A stretch of 64,000 nucleotides of DNA from Enterobacter cancerogenus. Its GTDB lineage: Bacteria; Pseudomonadota; Gammaproteobacteria; Enterobacterales; Enterobacteriaceae. The stretch covers positions 124,001 through 188,000 of the forward strand of contig JRUP01000004.1 of assembly GCA_000773965.1 (NCBI GenBank), written 5' to 3'. The position numbers were made by a program, and so were the translations under genes. The notes beneath the pieces were generated by a model. It searched no databases and was not told the origin of the DNA. It saw only the letters and a program-made list of their open reading frames with translations. Shown one piece after another: positions 9,812-18,021 of this stretch (the first letter of the stretch is position 1; each line of letters starts with the position of its first letter).

Positions 9812-10230
9812 CGTCTCAGCGTCTTGATGACATGTTTAACGACACCGAAAATCTCAAACTGATCCGGGTCGGGAATGGGAATGATGGCGTGCGCCGCATT
9901 CATCGGTTTGAGGTGCAAGCAAGGCTTCAGCATCAGCTGCTTCACCGTGAATTCCCCCGCGATAGCAGCCACCACCACATCACCCTGCTCGGGTTCTACA
10001 GCACTATCGACGATCAGCATATCGCCATCACTGATCCCGCCCTCAATCATCGAGTCACCGCTGACTTTGATGAAGTAAGTGGCGCTGGGATGCGTGACGC
10101 AGAGATCATTGAGGTCAATACGCTGCTCAACGTAATCCTGCGCCGGTGACGGGAAACCGCACGGCACACGACTGATAAACAAGGGCAAACTGAGGATGGC
10201 GCGGAGTTCCGCCGGTTGATAAAACACCAT
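9808..10230 (-). CDS. umuD: DNA polymerase V accessory subunit UmuD
   Basis: A 140-residue LexA-like self-cleaving protein. After RecA-nucleoprotein stimulation it should cut itself between C24 and G25 ([12 protein letters not shown]), giving UmuD', which joins UmuC. The catalytic serine is S60 in KVSGDSM and the lysine is K97 in EFTVKQL, as in E. coli. It is the first gene of umuDC and is preceded within 25 bases by a LexA box. Confidence 0.97.
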   Translation of the reverse strand: MVFYQPAELRAILSLPLFISRVPCGFPSPAQDYVEQRIDLNDLCVTHPSATYFIKVSGDSMIEGGISDGDMLIVDSAVEPEQGDVVVAAIAGEFTVKQLMLKPCLHLKPMNAAHAIIPIPDPDQFEIFGVVKHVIKTLRR

Positions 10231-10250
10231 AATGATGGCCTTCGAAAATA

Positions 10251-10270
10251 TACTGTATATAAATACAGTA
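10251..10270. promoter_or_regulatory. LexA (SOS) box of umuDC
   Basis: TACTGTATATAAATACAGTA matches the consensus CTG-N10-CAG with an AT-rich core and a palindrome broken at only one pair, close to the E. coli umuD operator. It ends 21 bases upstream of the umuD ATG, so bound LexA would block the promoter. A tight operator and late SOS induction are expected. Confidence 0.95.
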
Positions 10271-10463
10271 TTACTGATCGGGTTGTTTGATCAAGCGGGA
10301 TCCTTCGGGATGGTGCAAAGCAGTTGGCAGGAAAGGAGATTTAGTTTTGGCGGGTTTTGACGGTGAGATGGATGTGCTGCGGTGGTTTTGGGCTAGGGTG
10401 AAATGAGGGTTCGCTACAAAGTTGAACGACTGTTTTCTCACGACTTCATATAGGAAATGCACT

Positions 10464-10925
10464 TTGCCTCAACCTCAAGACCAGCGCATGCGCCGAACGG
10501 CCTTTATGGCGGATACCACTGCACTGATTTTATTTTTCACCACGACGGGCATCATTAATGAACGATGGATTGCCGGCATGGCGTGGGATCAGGTGCTGCA
10601 TGCCCGTTTGATTGGTGCCGTTTTGATGGTGCCAGTTGCCCGCCCTTACGGCTTGTGGCGCGATTGGGTAATGCAGCGTGCGGGAACGGGCCGGATTTCG
10701 AAACTGCTGTGGGACAGTATCGCGCTGGTGAGTTTTCAGGTGCCGATCTATGCAGCAATCATTGCTTTTAGCGGTGCATCAGGCAGTGGACTGGTGCGTG
10801 GGACGCTCGGTGCTGCGTTGATGATGCTGTGTTTGGGAAGGCCTTATGGCGCGTTTCTAAATTGGGTGCGAGGAGTGTTTGGTTTGCCGCCGGGCGGAGA
10901 AAAGCCGATGTCATTGGATAGCTAA
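10464..10925 (+). CDS. alaE: L-alanine exporter AlaE
   Basis: A four-segment inner-membrane protein of the AlaE (YgaW) family, which exports L-alanine by exchange with protons. Hydrophobic segments are centred on ALILFFTTTGII, LIGAVLMVPVA, FQVPIYAAIIAF and AALMMLCLGRPYGAFL; the paired RPYG motifs (VARPYGLWRD, GRPYGAFLNW) mirror the WPYGMYRD and YGYFLDYCR motifs of E. coli AlaE. I prefer the TTG start at 10464, which has AGGAAA eight bases upstream and gives 153 residues (E. coli 149); the ATG at 10488 is an alternative. Confidence 0.85.
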   Translation: MPQPQDQRMRRTAFMADTTALILFFTTTGIINERWIAGMAWDQVLHARLIGAVLMVPVARPYGLWRDWVMQRAGTGRISKLLWDSIALVSFQVPIYAAIIAFSGASGSGLVRGTLGAALMMLCLGRPYGAFLNWVRGVFGLPPGGEKPMSLDS

Positions 10926-11186
10926 ATGATTCTCAACCGGAAGCGAACAAAAATGATTCGAATAGCCTGTGAAAGGGTGTGTTAACCTTTTGATGAACAG
11001 GCACTTTTCCCACATAAATAATCCGTTTTTTTATAAAATCATTAAAACCCGTGCCTCACGCTGTATTAAAAATGAACACCCCCATTCCGCATGATGGAAA
11101 CGCCAGATTGAATATTTAAAGGCCCCGCTTTTATTGATCATAAAAATCCACACCATAACGTTATTAAGACGAGTCGTAATGCAATA

Positions 11187-11510
11187 TTGAAAATAGCTTC
11201 TAAGTTTAAATTGAGGTTGTCATTAATTCGATCTGATGGAGGATTTTCAGTGTTATTTCAAGATCATGAAAAAAGCCATATTATCATTGGTGAAGCCGCA
11301 TTAAGCCTTGCTTTATGTCGAAAGGAAATCAGTATTGCAAACCTTTTTTCACAGCTTGGTTTGATGTCTAAATCAGAGAATAATATTGACCGCTTGACTC
11401 AAATCGCTAAAGCCAGAAACTGGTTAATGAGCTTTGAGTCATCTTCAGTCGCCGAGGAGCAAATACCTTATTTGCAAACCTTAGTTAGCCTGAATAATGA
11501 ATTGAATTAA
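11187..11510 (+). CDS. Hypothetical protein, about 107 residues
   Basis: Unrecognised. The frame opens at a TTG and has no early ATG, so the start is uncertain. The protein is a mixed alpha-beta sequence (LRLSLIRSDGGFSVLFQDHE, IIIGEAALSLALCRKEISIANLFSQLGLM, LTQIAKARNWLMSFES) without membrane segments. It is AT-rich compared with the flanking backbone, typical of genes acquired by transfer. Function not proposed. Confidence 0.45.
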   Translation: MKIASKFKLRLSLIRSDGGFSVLFQDHEKSHIIIGEAALSLALCRKEISIANLFSQLGLMSKSENNIDRLTQIAKARNWLMSFESSSVAEEQIPYLQTLVSLNNELN

Positions 11511-11988
11511 CGATAGATGAACTGAAGCCAAAGGACGTAATCCGGCTCCGGCCGGAAGACGACGAAGCGGATAACCTCATCGGTTACACGTGAGTGTATA
11601 CCGGCCGGAGACACTGTCAGGGAGGACACTCTCAAAATGATTTGCCAGAATCAGTCTTTCGCTACACCGCTGACGAAGCAACTGAGTTATCAGGCATAAG
11701 CTGATAACACACTCCACGTAAACATCCCCACATAAAAACCGCAAACATCGAAGATGCCTTTGAGCATAAATTGGCCTAATAAGATTGATGGTCGATGCCA
11801 GAACGGTTTTTGGTGATAACCGCCCTCCCAATTTTGACAAAATGCGCTAAATTTATTTCATATGCGGTTTCGATATCAGTCGAAATTCCACCCAGTACAA
11901 AATCCGCACTCTACTAATAGATTGCGATTGTTATAAGTTACAGCCTGACCATAATGACGTTTGAGTAGCGGACATAAGGGATAAAATC
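11511..11988. other. Accessory intergenic region without a supported gene
   Basis: Nearly 0.5 kb with no convincing gene. A minus-strand frame at 11577-11840 starts with TTG, lacks a ribosome site and has Cys/Arg/Leu-rich shadow-like composition. Two copies of CCGGCCGGA (near 11549 and 11601) and the small inverted repeat TACAC-GTGA-GTGTA between them suggest a decayed mobile or repeat element. The promoter of the YmgB-like gene must be in the right part. Confidence 0.4.
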
Positions 11989-12273
11989 ATGTATCAGAGC
12001 GCACAACAGTCAACCAATAGCGCGAAGTCTTTCCTTCACTTAGATGCGCTTCGTGACAAAGCCACTGCTGAAACCGTTGTGATTGAAGCAGCCGCGGGTG
12101 AAATCACCCAACGTGGCATGAGAGTCACCAACGGCGCCGTTATTTTGCAATTGATCACTGAAGTGCAGAAGGCCTCTGATCCCGTGCAAATCGATCTGTT
12201 ACTCAACGCCCTAAAAATCGTGGTCGGGATGACTCCCGGTGAAGCGGAACGCTGGGCATACTTCAACTGGTAA
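11989..12273 (+). CDS. YmgB/AriR-family small regulatory protein
   Basis: A 94-residue protein whose C-terminal 55 residues follow the pattern of the YmgB/AriR, YcgZ, YmgA group: a helix EAAAGEITQRGMRVTN, then GAVILQLITEVQKASDP, then LLNALKIVVGMTPGEAE, corresponding to the E. coli AriR segments VTNLMLSGDNVNNKNII, LIHSLETTSD and LEIVLRYTADD. E. coli members are small connectors affecting biofilm and acid resistance through the Rcs system. The gene is alone here, without the usual ycgZ-ymgA partners. Family call moderately sure; role inferred. Confidence 0.65.
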   Translation: MYQSAQQSTNSAKSFLHLDALRDKATAETVVIEAAAGEITQRGMRVTNGAVILQLITEVQKASDPVQIDLLLNALKIVVGMTPGEAERWAYFNW

Positions 12274-12647
12274 GAGTGTTTATAAAGACTAAGCACATCC
12301 TCGACCATTGATATTGTTGCTACAGAAGCCCCACATCCAGGAAACAGACGGGAAGCACTCAATATTTTAAAGAATGCAGGTATCAGCAAACACGAAGTGG
12401 AGGATTTTCTGTCACCTTATTTGGTGAGGTCAAATTAGGTCAACTGCAAATTTCGACGCTGTTAGCGCCGAAAGACAAGATCTGCTTCACGCTCAAAGCC
12501 GACCTGACATCTCTCCAGTGGGTCCATTCCGTACCAGAAGCTGTAGTGCAATCAGCAATGCCTTAGTTGCGTAATGAAATAGATGACGAACAGTGTTTTG
12601 TTTACGTAAGGTAAATGCTCATTCCTCAGCCAAAAAAAGGACTAAGC
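12274..12647. other. Possible decayed coding region upstream of the SDR gene
   Basis: No intact gene. Reading forward, a start-less frame gives TIDIVATEAPHP, REALNILKNAGISKHEVEDFLSPYL and a stop; an overlapping second frame gives SVTLFGEVKLGQLQISTLLAPKDKI and a stop at about 12566. Both have protein-like composition and lie in different frames, as left by a frameshifted or truncated gene. I could not name the family. Confidence 0.3.
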
Positions 12648-13388
12648 ATGGGCAGGTTTCAGGGTAAACGTATACTGATCACTGGTGGTACAAGTGGCAT
12701 GGGGCTGGCAGGCGCGCTGCGCATTATCACTGAAGGTGGTGATGTAGCCATTACAGGACTGAGTGAAGAAAGACTGGAACGCGCCCGTACTCTGCTGCCT
12801 AAAACATCGCTTATTTTGAAAAGTGACTCTGCAAGCGAAGTTGACATCAATACGCTAAAGGAAGCTATTAGCGATTGGGGTTCACTTGATGGATTATGGC
12901 TCAATGCTGGCTTCGCGGAGGTCAGCTCTCCGGAATCTGTAACGGCGGATTCTTTTAATCGCATGATGAACGCAAATGTGCGCGGCCCGATGCTACAGCT
13001 CGCCGCCCTATCAAAATCACTTAATTCAGGTGCATCCGTTCTGGTTACTTCGTCCTCTTCAACTTACGAAGGTGCAGCTATGACAAGCCTGTATGCAGCG
13101 ACGAAAGGCGCCGTTATCGCAATGGTCAAAAGCTGGGCATCTGCGCTGGCGGAACGTGGCATTCGCGCCAACACTTTGGTGCCAGGCCCAATTGAAACTA
13201 ACTTCAGGCACTTTATGCCAGAGGAGTCGCGTCAGCAGTTTGAAGATTTCGTGGTAAGCCAGGTTCCTTTAGGTCGCGCAGGCACAGCAGAAGAAGCCGC
13301 TGCGGTTGCACTCTTCCTCCTGTCCGATGACGCATCCTATGTTACTGGCAGCCAGTATGCTGTAGACGGCGGGCTGGTACATTACTGA
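12648..13388 (+). CDS. Short-chain dehydrogenase/reductase (SDR)
   Basis: A 246-residue classical SDR that should oxidise or reduce a hydroxyl/keto group with NAD(P). The nucleotide-binding motif is TGGTSGMG near residues 11-18, the structural NAG is in LNAGFAE, the catalytic serine is in VTSSSSTYEG and the YxxxK pair is in YAATKGA. The C-terminal LLSDDASYVTGSQYAVDGG is typical of the FabG-like subgroup. The ATG at 12648 has AAGG seven bases before it and begins directly before the Rossmann strand. Substrate unknown; no regulator is intact next to it. Confidence 0.88.
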   Translation: MGRFQGKRILITGGTSGMGLAGALRIITEGGDVAITGLSEERLERARTLLPKTSLILKSDSASEVDINTLKEAISDWGSLDGLWLNAGFAEVSSPESVTADSFNRMMNANVRGPMLQLAALSKSLNSGASVLVTSSSSTYEGAAMTSLYAATKGAVIAMVKSWASALAERGIRANTLVPGPIETNFRHFMPEESRQQFEDFVVSQVPLGRAGTAEEAAAVALFLLSDDASYVTGSQYAVDGGLVHY

Positions 13389-13705
13389 TGCGTCTATAAG
13401 GGGTTATGAAACCTGTCGAATAGATTCAATAAAGTCTGCTATTCGCTCATAGCGGATCTTGGCTGTAGTAGATGTCCGCTCTGTGCCAGAAGCGGAAGTA
13501 GCTAATAACGATCTATGTTGAAGAATGGGGAGCAGGTCACCAGTAATAGATGTTGTCGCGTTATGACAATTTAAGGATTACCCATATAAGGGCTTTGTCT
13601 TTCAAACTGAATTGTTCATAATGCCCTCCTCAAACACCCTAGAAAATTTTATTATAAATCAATAAGTTATAATATTTTTTGCCATTAATAAGCAGGAGTT
13701 CGCAT
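13389..13705. other. Intergenic region containing paired-hairpin repeat copy A
   Basis: No gene seen. The left half carries the repeat listed at 13433-13498; the right half is AT-rich and leads into the small gene at 13706. Confidence 0.5.
13433..13498. repeat. Paired-hairpin intergenic repeat, copy A (degenerate)
   Basis: Two imperfect hairpins about 66 bases in total, matching copy B at 13971-14038: first GTCTGCT..AGCGGAT, then a spacer GGCTGTAGTAGATG, then TCCGCT..AGCGGA with the loop containing GTGCCAG. It has more mismatches than copy B. Confidence 0.7.
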
Positions 13706-13933
13706 ATGTCTAAGATTAATTTTGAACTGACGCGTGGAAGCGATGTGCTTCGTGATGGCATGTATCTAGAGTTATCTGTCAGTGATACATCCTCTTCAAG
13801 GCTGGTTGCGGACGTTTTCTATTCTGACGTTACTCAGGAATTCTTTTTGACCTGCTACGAAGAAAACATTCCTCTGGAGGAAGTGGAAAAACTGATTTCG
13901 AAGGCGAGGATACTTCTCCCGCCAGTTAAGTAA
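13706..13933 (+). CDS. Hypothetical protein, 75 residues
   Basis: An unrecognised small soluble protein with a good ribosome site (CAGGAG eight bases before the ATG). Its residues suggest a beta-rich body (INFELTRGSDVLRDGMYLELSVSD, LVADVFYSDVTQEFFLTCYEENI) and a C-terminal helix EEVEKLISKARILL. Acidic overall. Size, acidity and position between two hairpin repeats would fit an orphan immunity- or antitoxin-like protein, but no partner is present and this is only a suggestion. Confidence 0.6.
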   Translation: MSKINFELTRGSDVLRDGMYLELSVSDTSSSRLVADVFYSDVTQEFFLTCYEENIPLEEVEKLISKARILLPPVK

Positions 13934-14335
13934 TGGTAATAAAAATCTACATGACACTAAACACATTTCAATGTCCGCTGTTCGCTCACAGCGGACATTG
14001 GCTGTTGTGGATGTCTGCTGTGTGCCAAAAGCGGACATCACGCTAGTGGGTATAGGTCATTATGCTTATGTCGCTTAAGATAATGAGTGGTTCCATAATG
14101 GATGTACTTACAAATATAAATGGAGGTTTTTTCATATTGTTTAATCTGCATTTTCTTAAATGTAAAAGCCAGTGATTAAAAAATCAGTTTAATTTTAAAT
14201 TATAGCCGTCCTTTAGGGCGGCTGTTTAGGACTTGTGAGATACTCATCTGGATGATGAGTATAGAAGCGCTTATATATGATGGAGAATGAGAAGTAAATA
14301 AAATATAAGATTGTGAATAATATTTTTAATCGAAC
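13934..14335. other. AT-rich intergenic region with repeat copy B and a hairpin
   Basis: No gene seen. It contains repeat copy B (13971-14038), an 8-bp hairpin at 14204-14223 (AGCCGTCC / GGGCGGCT, one wobble pair) that may be a terminator, and AT-rich filler up to the stop of the convergent gene at 14336. Confidence 0.5.
13971..14038. repeat. Paired-hairpin intergenic repeat, copy B (best copy)
   Basis: Two hairpins in tandem. The first is a perfect 10-bp stem, ATGTCCGCTG with CAGCGGACAT around an 8-base loop (13971-13998); the second is a 9-bp stem with one wobble, ATGTCTGCT with AGCGGACAT around a loop containing GTGCCA (14011-14038). A 12-base spacer separates them. A degenerate copy is at 13433 and a partial one at 16888. 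Confidence 0.85.
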
Positions 14336-15433
14336 TTATTGGTTGGTAGATTGTAATTTTGTTTTATCTATTAAAAATTCTACACCTAGAGCTTCATAAA
14401 CGTCATCAATGGCATCACACATAGCTATCATTATATCATTCCACTGTTCGCCTGATTTATTATCAGCTTTCATTGCTGGTCGAAAATGAACATGAGAATT
14501 CCTGAGCTTATATATATTTGCTGCACATTTACTTGCTGAATACTCGGTTAACTCGGACACGTCGAATTTAAATGCAGATAGGATTTTCGACCGTGTACCC
14601 TCAGTTGAGTGTGACAGTATACTAGCTAATGCATCCTGCTCTTTGGGCCTCCATGACAATTCTTCTTCCAGCAAATATGCGAGATCTGCCAAGGCACCTT
14701 GGTAAGGCAGTTTAGTGACTAAACTTTTCAGCTTTAACGCAGTATATAACTGCTCTAAGCATCGATAAAGATCCAAAAATAATGATGGCCAATTATAGGA
14801 TAATATCCCTTGCAGAGGCAGAGCAAACGGTATTGTTTCTGCTCCAGCTTCAAATAGAGACAGTAGTCGCAATTTTAAATTATCATTCACCTCCAAAGGG
14901 TAGCTAACGTAACCTGCCGAAATAAAAGCACCAGCTACACGTTCTAAATTATTTAAATAATTAGTGCTTATATTTTCATTGGCTTTCACGAAATACAGTT
15001 TAGGAAATAGTGGCGCGACCTCGTCAATTTCATGGCCGCCATAACCTTCCTGTCCAGAGTATTGCTGTTCTAAGATGTCTCTAGCTTGGGCTGCTGTAGC
15101 TAATGCTGGGAGATTAGCGGTGTACACAACGCATGAAAACAAGCCTGGAGTGAGCTCGATCTCGCTGAGGTTGGCGGGAAGCTGTTCTGGAACAACTAAG
15201 CCGCTAAAACAGAAGTAGGTATCAGAACCATTCTTAATAGAGACAGCAAAGGTCTTTGCACCCAAAATAAGAACGTTAACCTCAGCATTAATCATAAGGT
15301 TCAAATCATCGTCATCTTTACGAGCAAGCCATCTGATTTCATTGTCGGCTATGTACATAGAATCCACAGAAGATGCAGACTCATGTATCCTAGCAAAAAT
15401 GTACTTCGACATTTCTATTTTATTTCTAGACAT
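14336..15433 (-). CDS. Putative HEPN-motif effector protein of a two-gene system
   Basis: A 365-residue protein of no family I can name. The C-terminal part is helical and contains KLRNSHVHFRP with R311-N-x3-H316, the R-[N/H/D]-x3-H signature of HEPN ribonuclease domains (Apea/RloC-like toxins). The N-terminal 200 residues look alpha-beta and lack a signal peptide (ARIHESASSVDSMYIADNEIRWLARKDDDDLNL). The ATG at 15433 is one base after the TAA of the upstream gene, so the two are translationally coupled. AT-rich codon use sets the pair apart from the backbone. Nuclease activity is inferred from the motif only. Confidence 0.6.
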   Translation of the reverse strand: MSRNKIEMSKYIFARIHESASSVDSMYIADNEIRWLARKDDDDLNLMINAEVNVLILGAKTFAVSIKNGSDTYFCFSGLVVPEQLPANLSEIELTPGLFSCVVYTANLPALATAAQARDILEQQYSGQEGYGGHEIDEVAPLFPKLYFVKANENISTNYLNNLERVAGAFISAGYVSYPLEVNDNLKLRLLSLFEAGAETIPFALPLQGILSYNWPSLFLDLYRCLEQLYTALKLKSLVTKLPYQGALADLAYLLEEELSWRPKEQDALASILSHSTEGTRSKILSAFKFDVSELTEYSASKCAANIYKLRNSHVHFRPAMKADNKSGEQWNDIMIAMCDAIDDVYEALGVEFLIDKTKLQSTNQ

Positions 15434-15434
15434 G

Positions 15435-16661
15435 TTATGCCCGCCAGCACGGCTCCATGTTGGGTACATTAAAGTTTTCTTCTACTAATACACGGAATGC
15501 AGCCTCAAAAAATGAACGCTCCCATCTACCAACAGCTGAACTCGGTCTGCGGGATAATTTTTCAGCTAAAACATCTAGCAGTAAAAACTCCTCTAAATTT
15601 TCTCCATTCAAAGCGTGAATTTTTTCCACTAAAACATCACAAGACTTCTCTAGTGAGGCACATCTCTCTTCACTAACTTCTTCTTCCTTGTCCATGCCAA
15701 CTCTGCCAAGGATGCTGACTGCACATGCAACAATAAAACCAACCCGCGCGGCTTGGGTATCGAAAATATTTCGACCTCTGACTAATTTTCTGGATTTTAT
15801 TCCTACCTCTAAACTATCGGAACCCTCAGAAGGGTCTGCCGTATCGATATTCGCTACTTCATTATATTTCGATAGCGCAATATCGAAATTAACTAGCATT
15901 TGCACGACACGATAAAAATAATGGTCATACTTTTTATTAGTGAGCGCCTCTGCGATATCTAGTCTTGAAAACTCATCAGCTAAACTCTCTTGAGTATCGA
16001 CCTCCGTTCGACGTAGCCCAAAAGCTATGTAAGACTCAATCAACGAGTCTGTTTTAAATTCCCCTCCTTGCCATCGTCTATCCGATCCAGATAGAAGCCT
16101 ACGAAACTTGACTTTTTGGCTAATTGTTTTCACAAGTGGAGCATAAACAACCTCTAGTTGTTGTTTAAGGTTCCAAGGTACCTGCCCAGTGTTTAAAACA
16201 AGCATTCGGTATATTAAACTCTCAGTGCCTTTCGCAATCCAAGCTTCTACTCTAATTACATGCTCGGCTACGCCCTCGTCCAAAGCTAACGCTTCTTTAA
16301 GAGCTGTAGTACGTTGCATTCCATCAATAATCGACAAATCTTCATAATACTTTTTAAGAAGTAGCTTAACTTGATCGGCTTCTGAAATACCTTCAATTGT
16401 CTGCCAATCGTCATTGTTAGCGACTATACCAATGACCAAGGGAGGGATTACAGCACCTCGCCTCAAGTCTTCGACGAGCCTAGTGCGAATACGTTTCGCT
16501 GTTGTGGTTTTAAGAGCTTCGCGTTGATGTCGTATACCACCTCTATTAACATAAGCTTTTTCTGCAAGCTCAAGATAATCTTTAACATCAAATTCAACTA
16601 AAGCTGACCAACAATCCACCCTAGTATCCTGAATCTTACTTATAAAATGCTGATCTGACAT
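15435..16661 (-). CDS. DGQHR/ParB-Srx-like protein, first gene of a putative defence operon
   Basis: A 408-residue protein with the core LRRGAVIPPLVIGIV (about 67-80) followed by LSIIDGMQRTTALKEAL, placing D113-G-x-Q-R117 in the position of the DGQHR motif of DndB-like proteins and the DGQQR motif of DUF262/GmrS proteins, both of the ParB/sulfiredoxin-like fold. The rest is mainly helical. No membrane segment. GGAG sits six bases before the ATG. Two perfect inverted repeats lie within 135 bases upstream. DndB-type proteins act in phosphorothioate systems as DNA-binding regulators, but no dnd or ssp modification genes are present. Confidence 0.65.
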   Translation of the reverse strand: MSDQHFISKIQDTRVDCWSALVEFDVKDYLELAEKAYVNRGGIRHQREALKTTTAKRIRTRLVEDLRRGAVIPPLVIGIVANNDDWQTIEGISEADQVKLLLKKYYEDLSIIDGMQRTTALKEALALDEGVAEHVIRVEAWIAKGTESLIYRMLVLNTGQVPWNLKQQLEVVYAPLVKTISQKVKFRRLLSGSDRRWQGGEFKTDSLIESYIAFGLRRTEVDTQESLADEFSRLDIAEALTNKKYDHYFYRVVQMLVNFDIALSKYNEVANIDTADPSEGSDSLEVGIKSRKLVRGRNIFDTQAARVGFIVACAVSILGRVGMDKEEEVSEERCASLEKSCDVLVEKIHALNGENLEEFLLLDVLAEKLSRRPSSAVGRWERSFFEAAFRVLVEENFNVPNMEPCWRA

Positions 16662-16743
16662 TGCAAACTCCGAGTCTAGTGTGGGAATTAATTACTACAT
16701 GATTAGTTTTTCCCATTTGTAACTCAAGCAGTTATCGAATGCT

Positions 16744-16757
16744 ACAGGAAATCCTGT
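16744..16757. promoter_or_regulatory. Inverted repeat, candidate operator
   Basis: ACAGGA-AA-TCCTGT, a perfect 6-bp inverted repeat 83 bases upstream of the DGQHR-like gene. Function inferred only from position and symmetry. Confidence 0.4.
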
Positions 16758-16775
16758 AAAAGGTTGTAATGGATT

Positions 16776-16794
16776 GAATTAATTCGATTAATTC
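16776..16794. promoter_or_regulatory. Inverted repeat, candidate operator
   Basis: GAATTAAT-TCG-ATTAATTC, a perfect 8-bp inverted repeat about 115 bases upstream of the same gene. Symmetry over 16 positions in a 19-base site suggests a dimeric DNA-binding protein. Confidence 0.45.
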
Positions 16795-16887
16795 CTGATT
16801 TTCTCTTCGGTACACTCTCGATACTGTTGCTGACATCATCCCCATTGATAAATACGCGGTAATGTTAGTACAGAGAGAACAACTGCG

Positions 16888-16915
16888 AACTTCCGTTCAT
16901 CGCTCACAGCGGACC
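16888..16915. repeat. Partial copy C of the hairpin repeat
   Basis: Contains CGCTCACAGCGGAC, identical to the right arm and loop of the first hairpin of copy B, with a mutated left arm (TTCCGTTCAT). The second hairpin is missing. Together with copy B it brackets the two-gene operon at 14336-16661. Confidence 0.6.
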
Positions 16916-17067
16916 TTCACCACCAAGCCAGCCGCCAATCGCCAACTTACCAACATAAACACGCCCCCAAACATTATGGTAAATCCCGTGTTGAGCTGTG
17001 CTCAGGCAGTTGTATCTCGAAACTACTTAAGCAAACATCTCCAAAGCACAAATAAGGATCGAGCCAA

Positions 17068-17460
17068 ATGAACATAACCAAAATCGACCACATCCACGTC
17101 TACGTTGACGATATCGAAAAAGCAGAACACTGGTATCAGGAAATCCTTGGCTTCACCCGCGATAGCTCGCTGTACTTCTGGTTTGAACAAGGAGGGCCGC
17201 TGGTCATCAGGAATAATGGCGCATCACTTTCCCTCTTCCTGAGAAAATCCCAACACCCAGGCCATACCATGGCTTTTGCCGTGCAGGCGTCCGCGTTTCT
17301 CGAACTGATACCTATCCTCAAGTGCAAAAAAATCGCCTATACCGTCAGTGACCACGATGTCTCTATGTCGCTTTACTTCAGCGATCTCAGTGGCAACAAG
17401 ATTGAAATAACGTCCTGGGAATATACGCAGGCAAAACAGATATTGGAAAACGCGGGATAA
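17068..17460 (+). CDS. VOC-superfamily (glyoxalase/dioxygenase fold) protein
   Basis: A 130-residue protein of the vicinal-oxygen-chelate fold: two beta-alpha-beta-beta-beta modules seen in KIDHIHVYVDDIEKAEHWYQEILGF and later in the MSLYFSDLSGNKIEITSWEY segment. Likely metal ligands are H9 in DHIHVY, H73 in HTMAF and the glutamate of KIEIT near the end. This layout fits glyoxalase-, dioxygenase- or fosfomycin-resistance-like members; the substrate cannot be told. GGAT precedes the ATG at a suitable distance. Confidence 0.82.
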   Translation: MNITKIDHIHVYVDDIEKAEHWYQEILGFTRDSSLYFWFEQGGPLVIRNNGASLSLFLRKSQHPGHTMAFAVQASAFLELIPILKCKKIAYTVSDHDVSMSLYFSDLSGNKIEITSWEYTQAKQILENAG

Positions 17461-17528
17461 CGATTCGCCAGTCAGGAATGAATAACGCTACAATCAGGAA
17501 CGGGTTAACATTTTGAAAGGAGTCAAAA

Positions 17529-17957
17529 TTGAAATTTCACTACTCGCTTCATCGCCTTAGCTTGGCAAAACAATGGCAAAAGGACCGATTCAGAATTGCA
17601 TTTTTTATTCTCATCGGCCTATTCCTTTCAGCCGTGATCAAATGGCTATTACCCCAATTAACTCATGGTAATATCACCGGTGGCTTTACCGGTATGCTAT
17701 GCGGGCTTGCAGCAAGCTTTTGGCTTACTAATATTGCGTGGCTTACATTTAAGCCCCCCATTCGCCAAAGCGACCTGGATTCAGTTCTGGAGAAATACCA
17801 TTACCAGCAAACTGAGCAAGGTTATTATGAGCTGCAGATAGCGAAATACAGAAGATTCAAATCTCAGCGTATTTATATAAGTAACGATGGTAATGACATC
17901 ACGCTGGAAGGCCCCTACAACACCCTCAAAAGAATCATCAATCATCTCAATAAATAG
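17529..17957 (+). CDS. Hypothetical membrane protein, 142 residues
   Basis: Unrecognised. Two hydrophobic segments (RIAFFILIGLFLSAVIKWLL and FTGMLCGLAASFWLTNIAWL) are followed by a soluble part of about 70 residues with a beta-strand pattern (YYELQIAKYRRFKSQRIYISNDG, ITLEGPYNTLKRIINHL). The start is a TTG with the strong site AAAGGAG seven bases upstream. Both termini are probably cytoplasmic. It follows the VOC gene by 68 bases on the same strand. Confidence 0.65.
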   Translation: MKFHYSLHRLSLAKQWQKDRFRIAFFILIGLFLSAVIKWLLPQLTHGNITGGFTGMLCGLAASFWLTNIAWLTFKPPIRQSDLDSVLEKYHYQQTEQGYYELQIAKYRRFKSQRIYISNDGNDITLEGPYNTLKRIINHLNK

Positions 17958-18021
17958 CCGGAAACTTTGAGGGGCCAATATTAGATGACTGGCACAAATA
18001 CCCAGCCAGTCATCGTCATTC

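Larger units (their letters stand above)
16662..17067. other. Promoter region of the putative defence operon and leader of the VOC gene
   Basis: No gene seen. The left part holds two inverted repeats listed separately; the right part contains a partial hairpin repeat (16888-16915) and a GGAT-containing leader of the VOC gene. An open frame around 16862-17071 has no protein-like features. Confidence 0.5.

Noticed and set aside
11577..11840. An 87-codon minus-strand frame
   Set aside because: TTG start without ribosome site and composition typical of a shadow frame.
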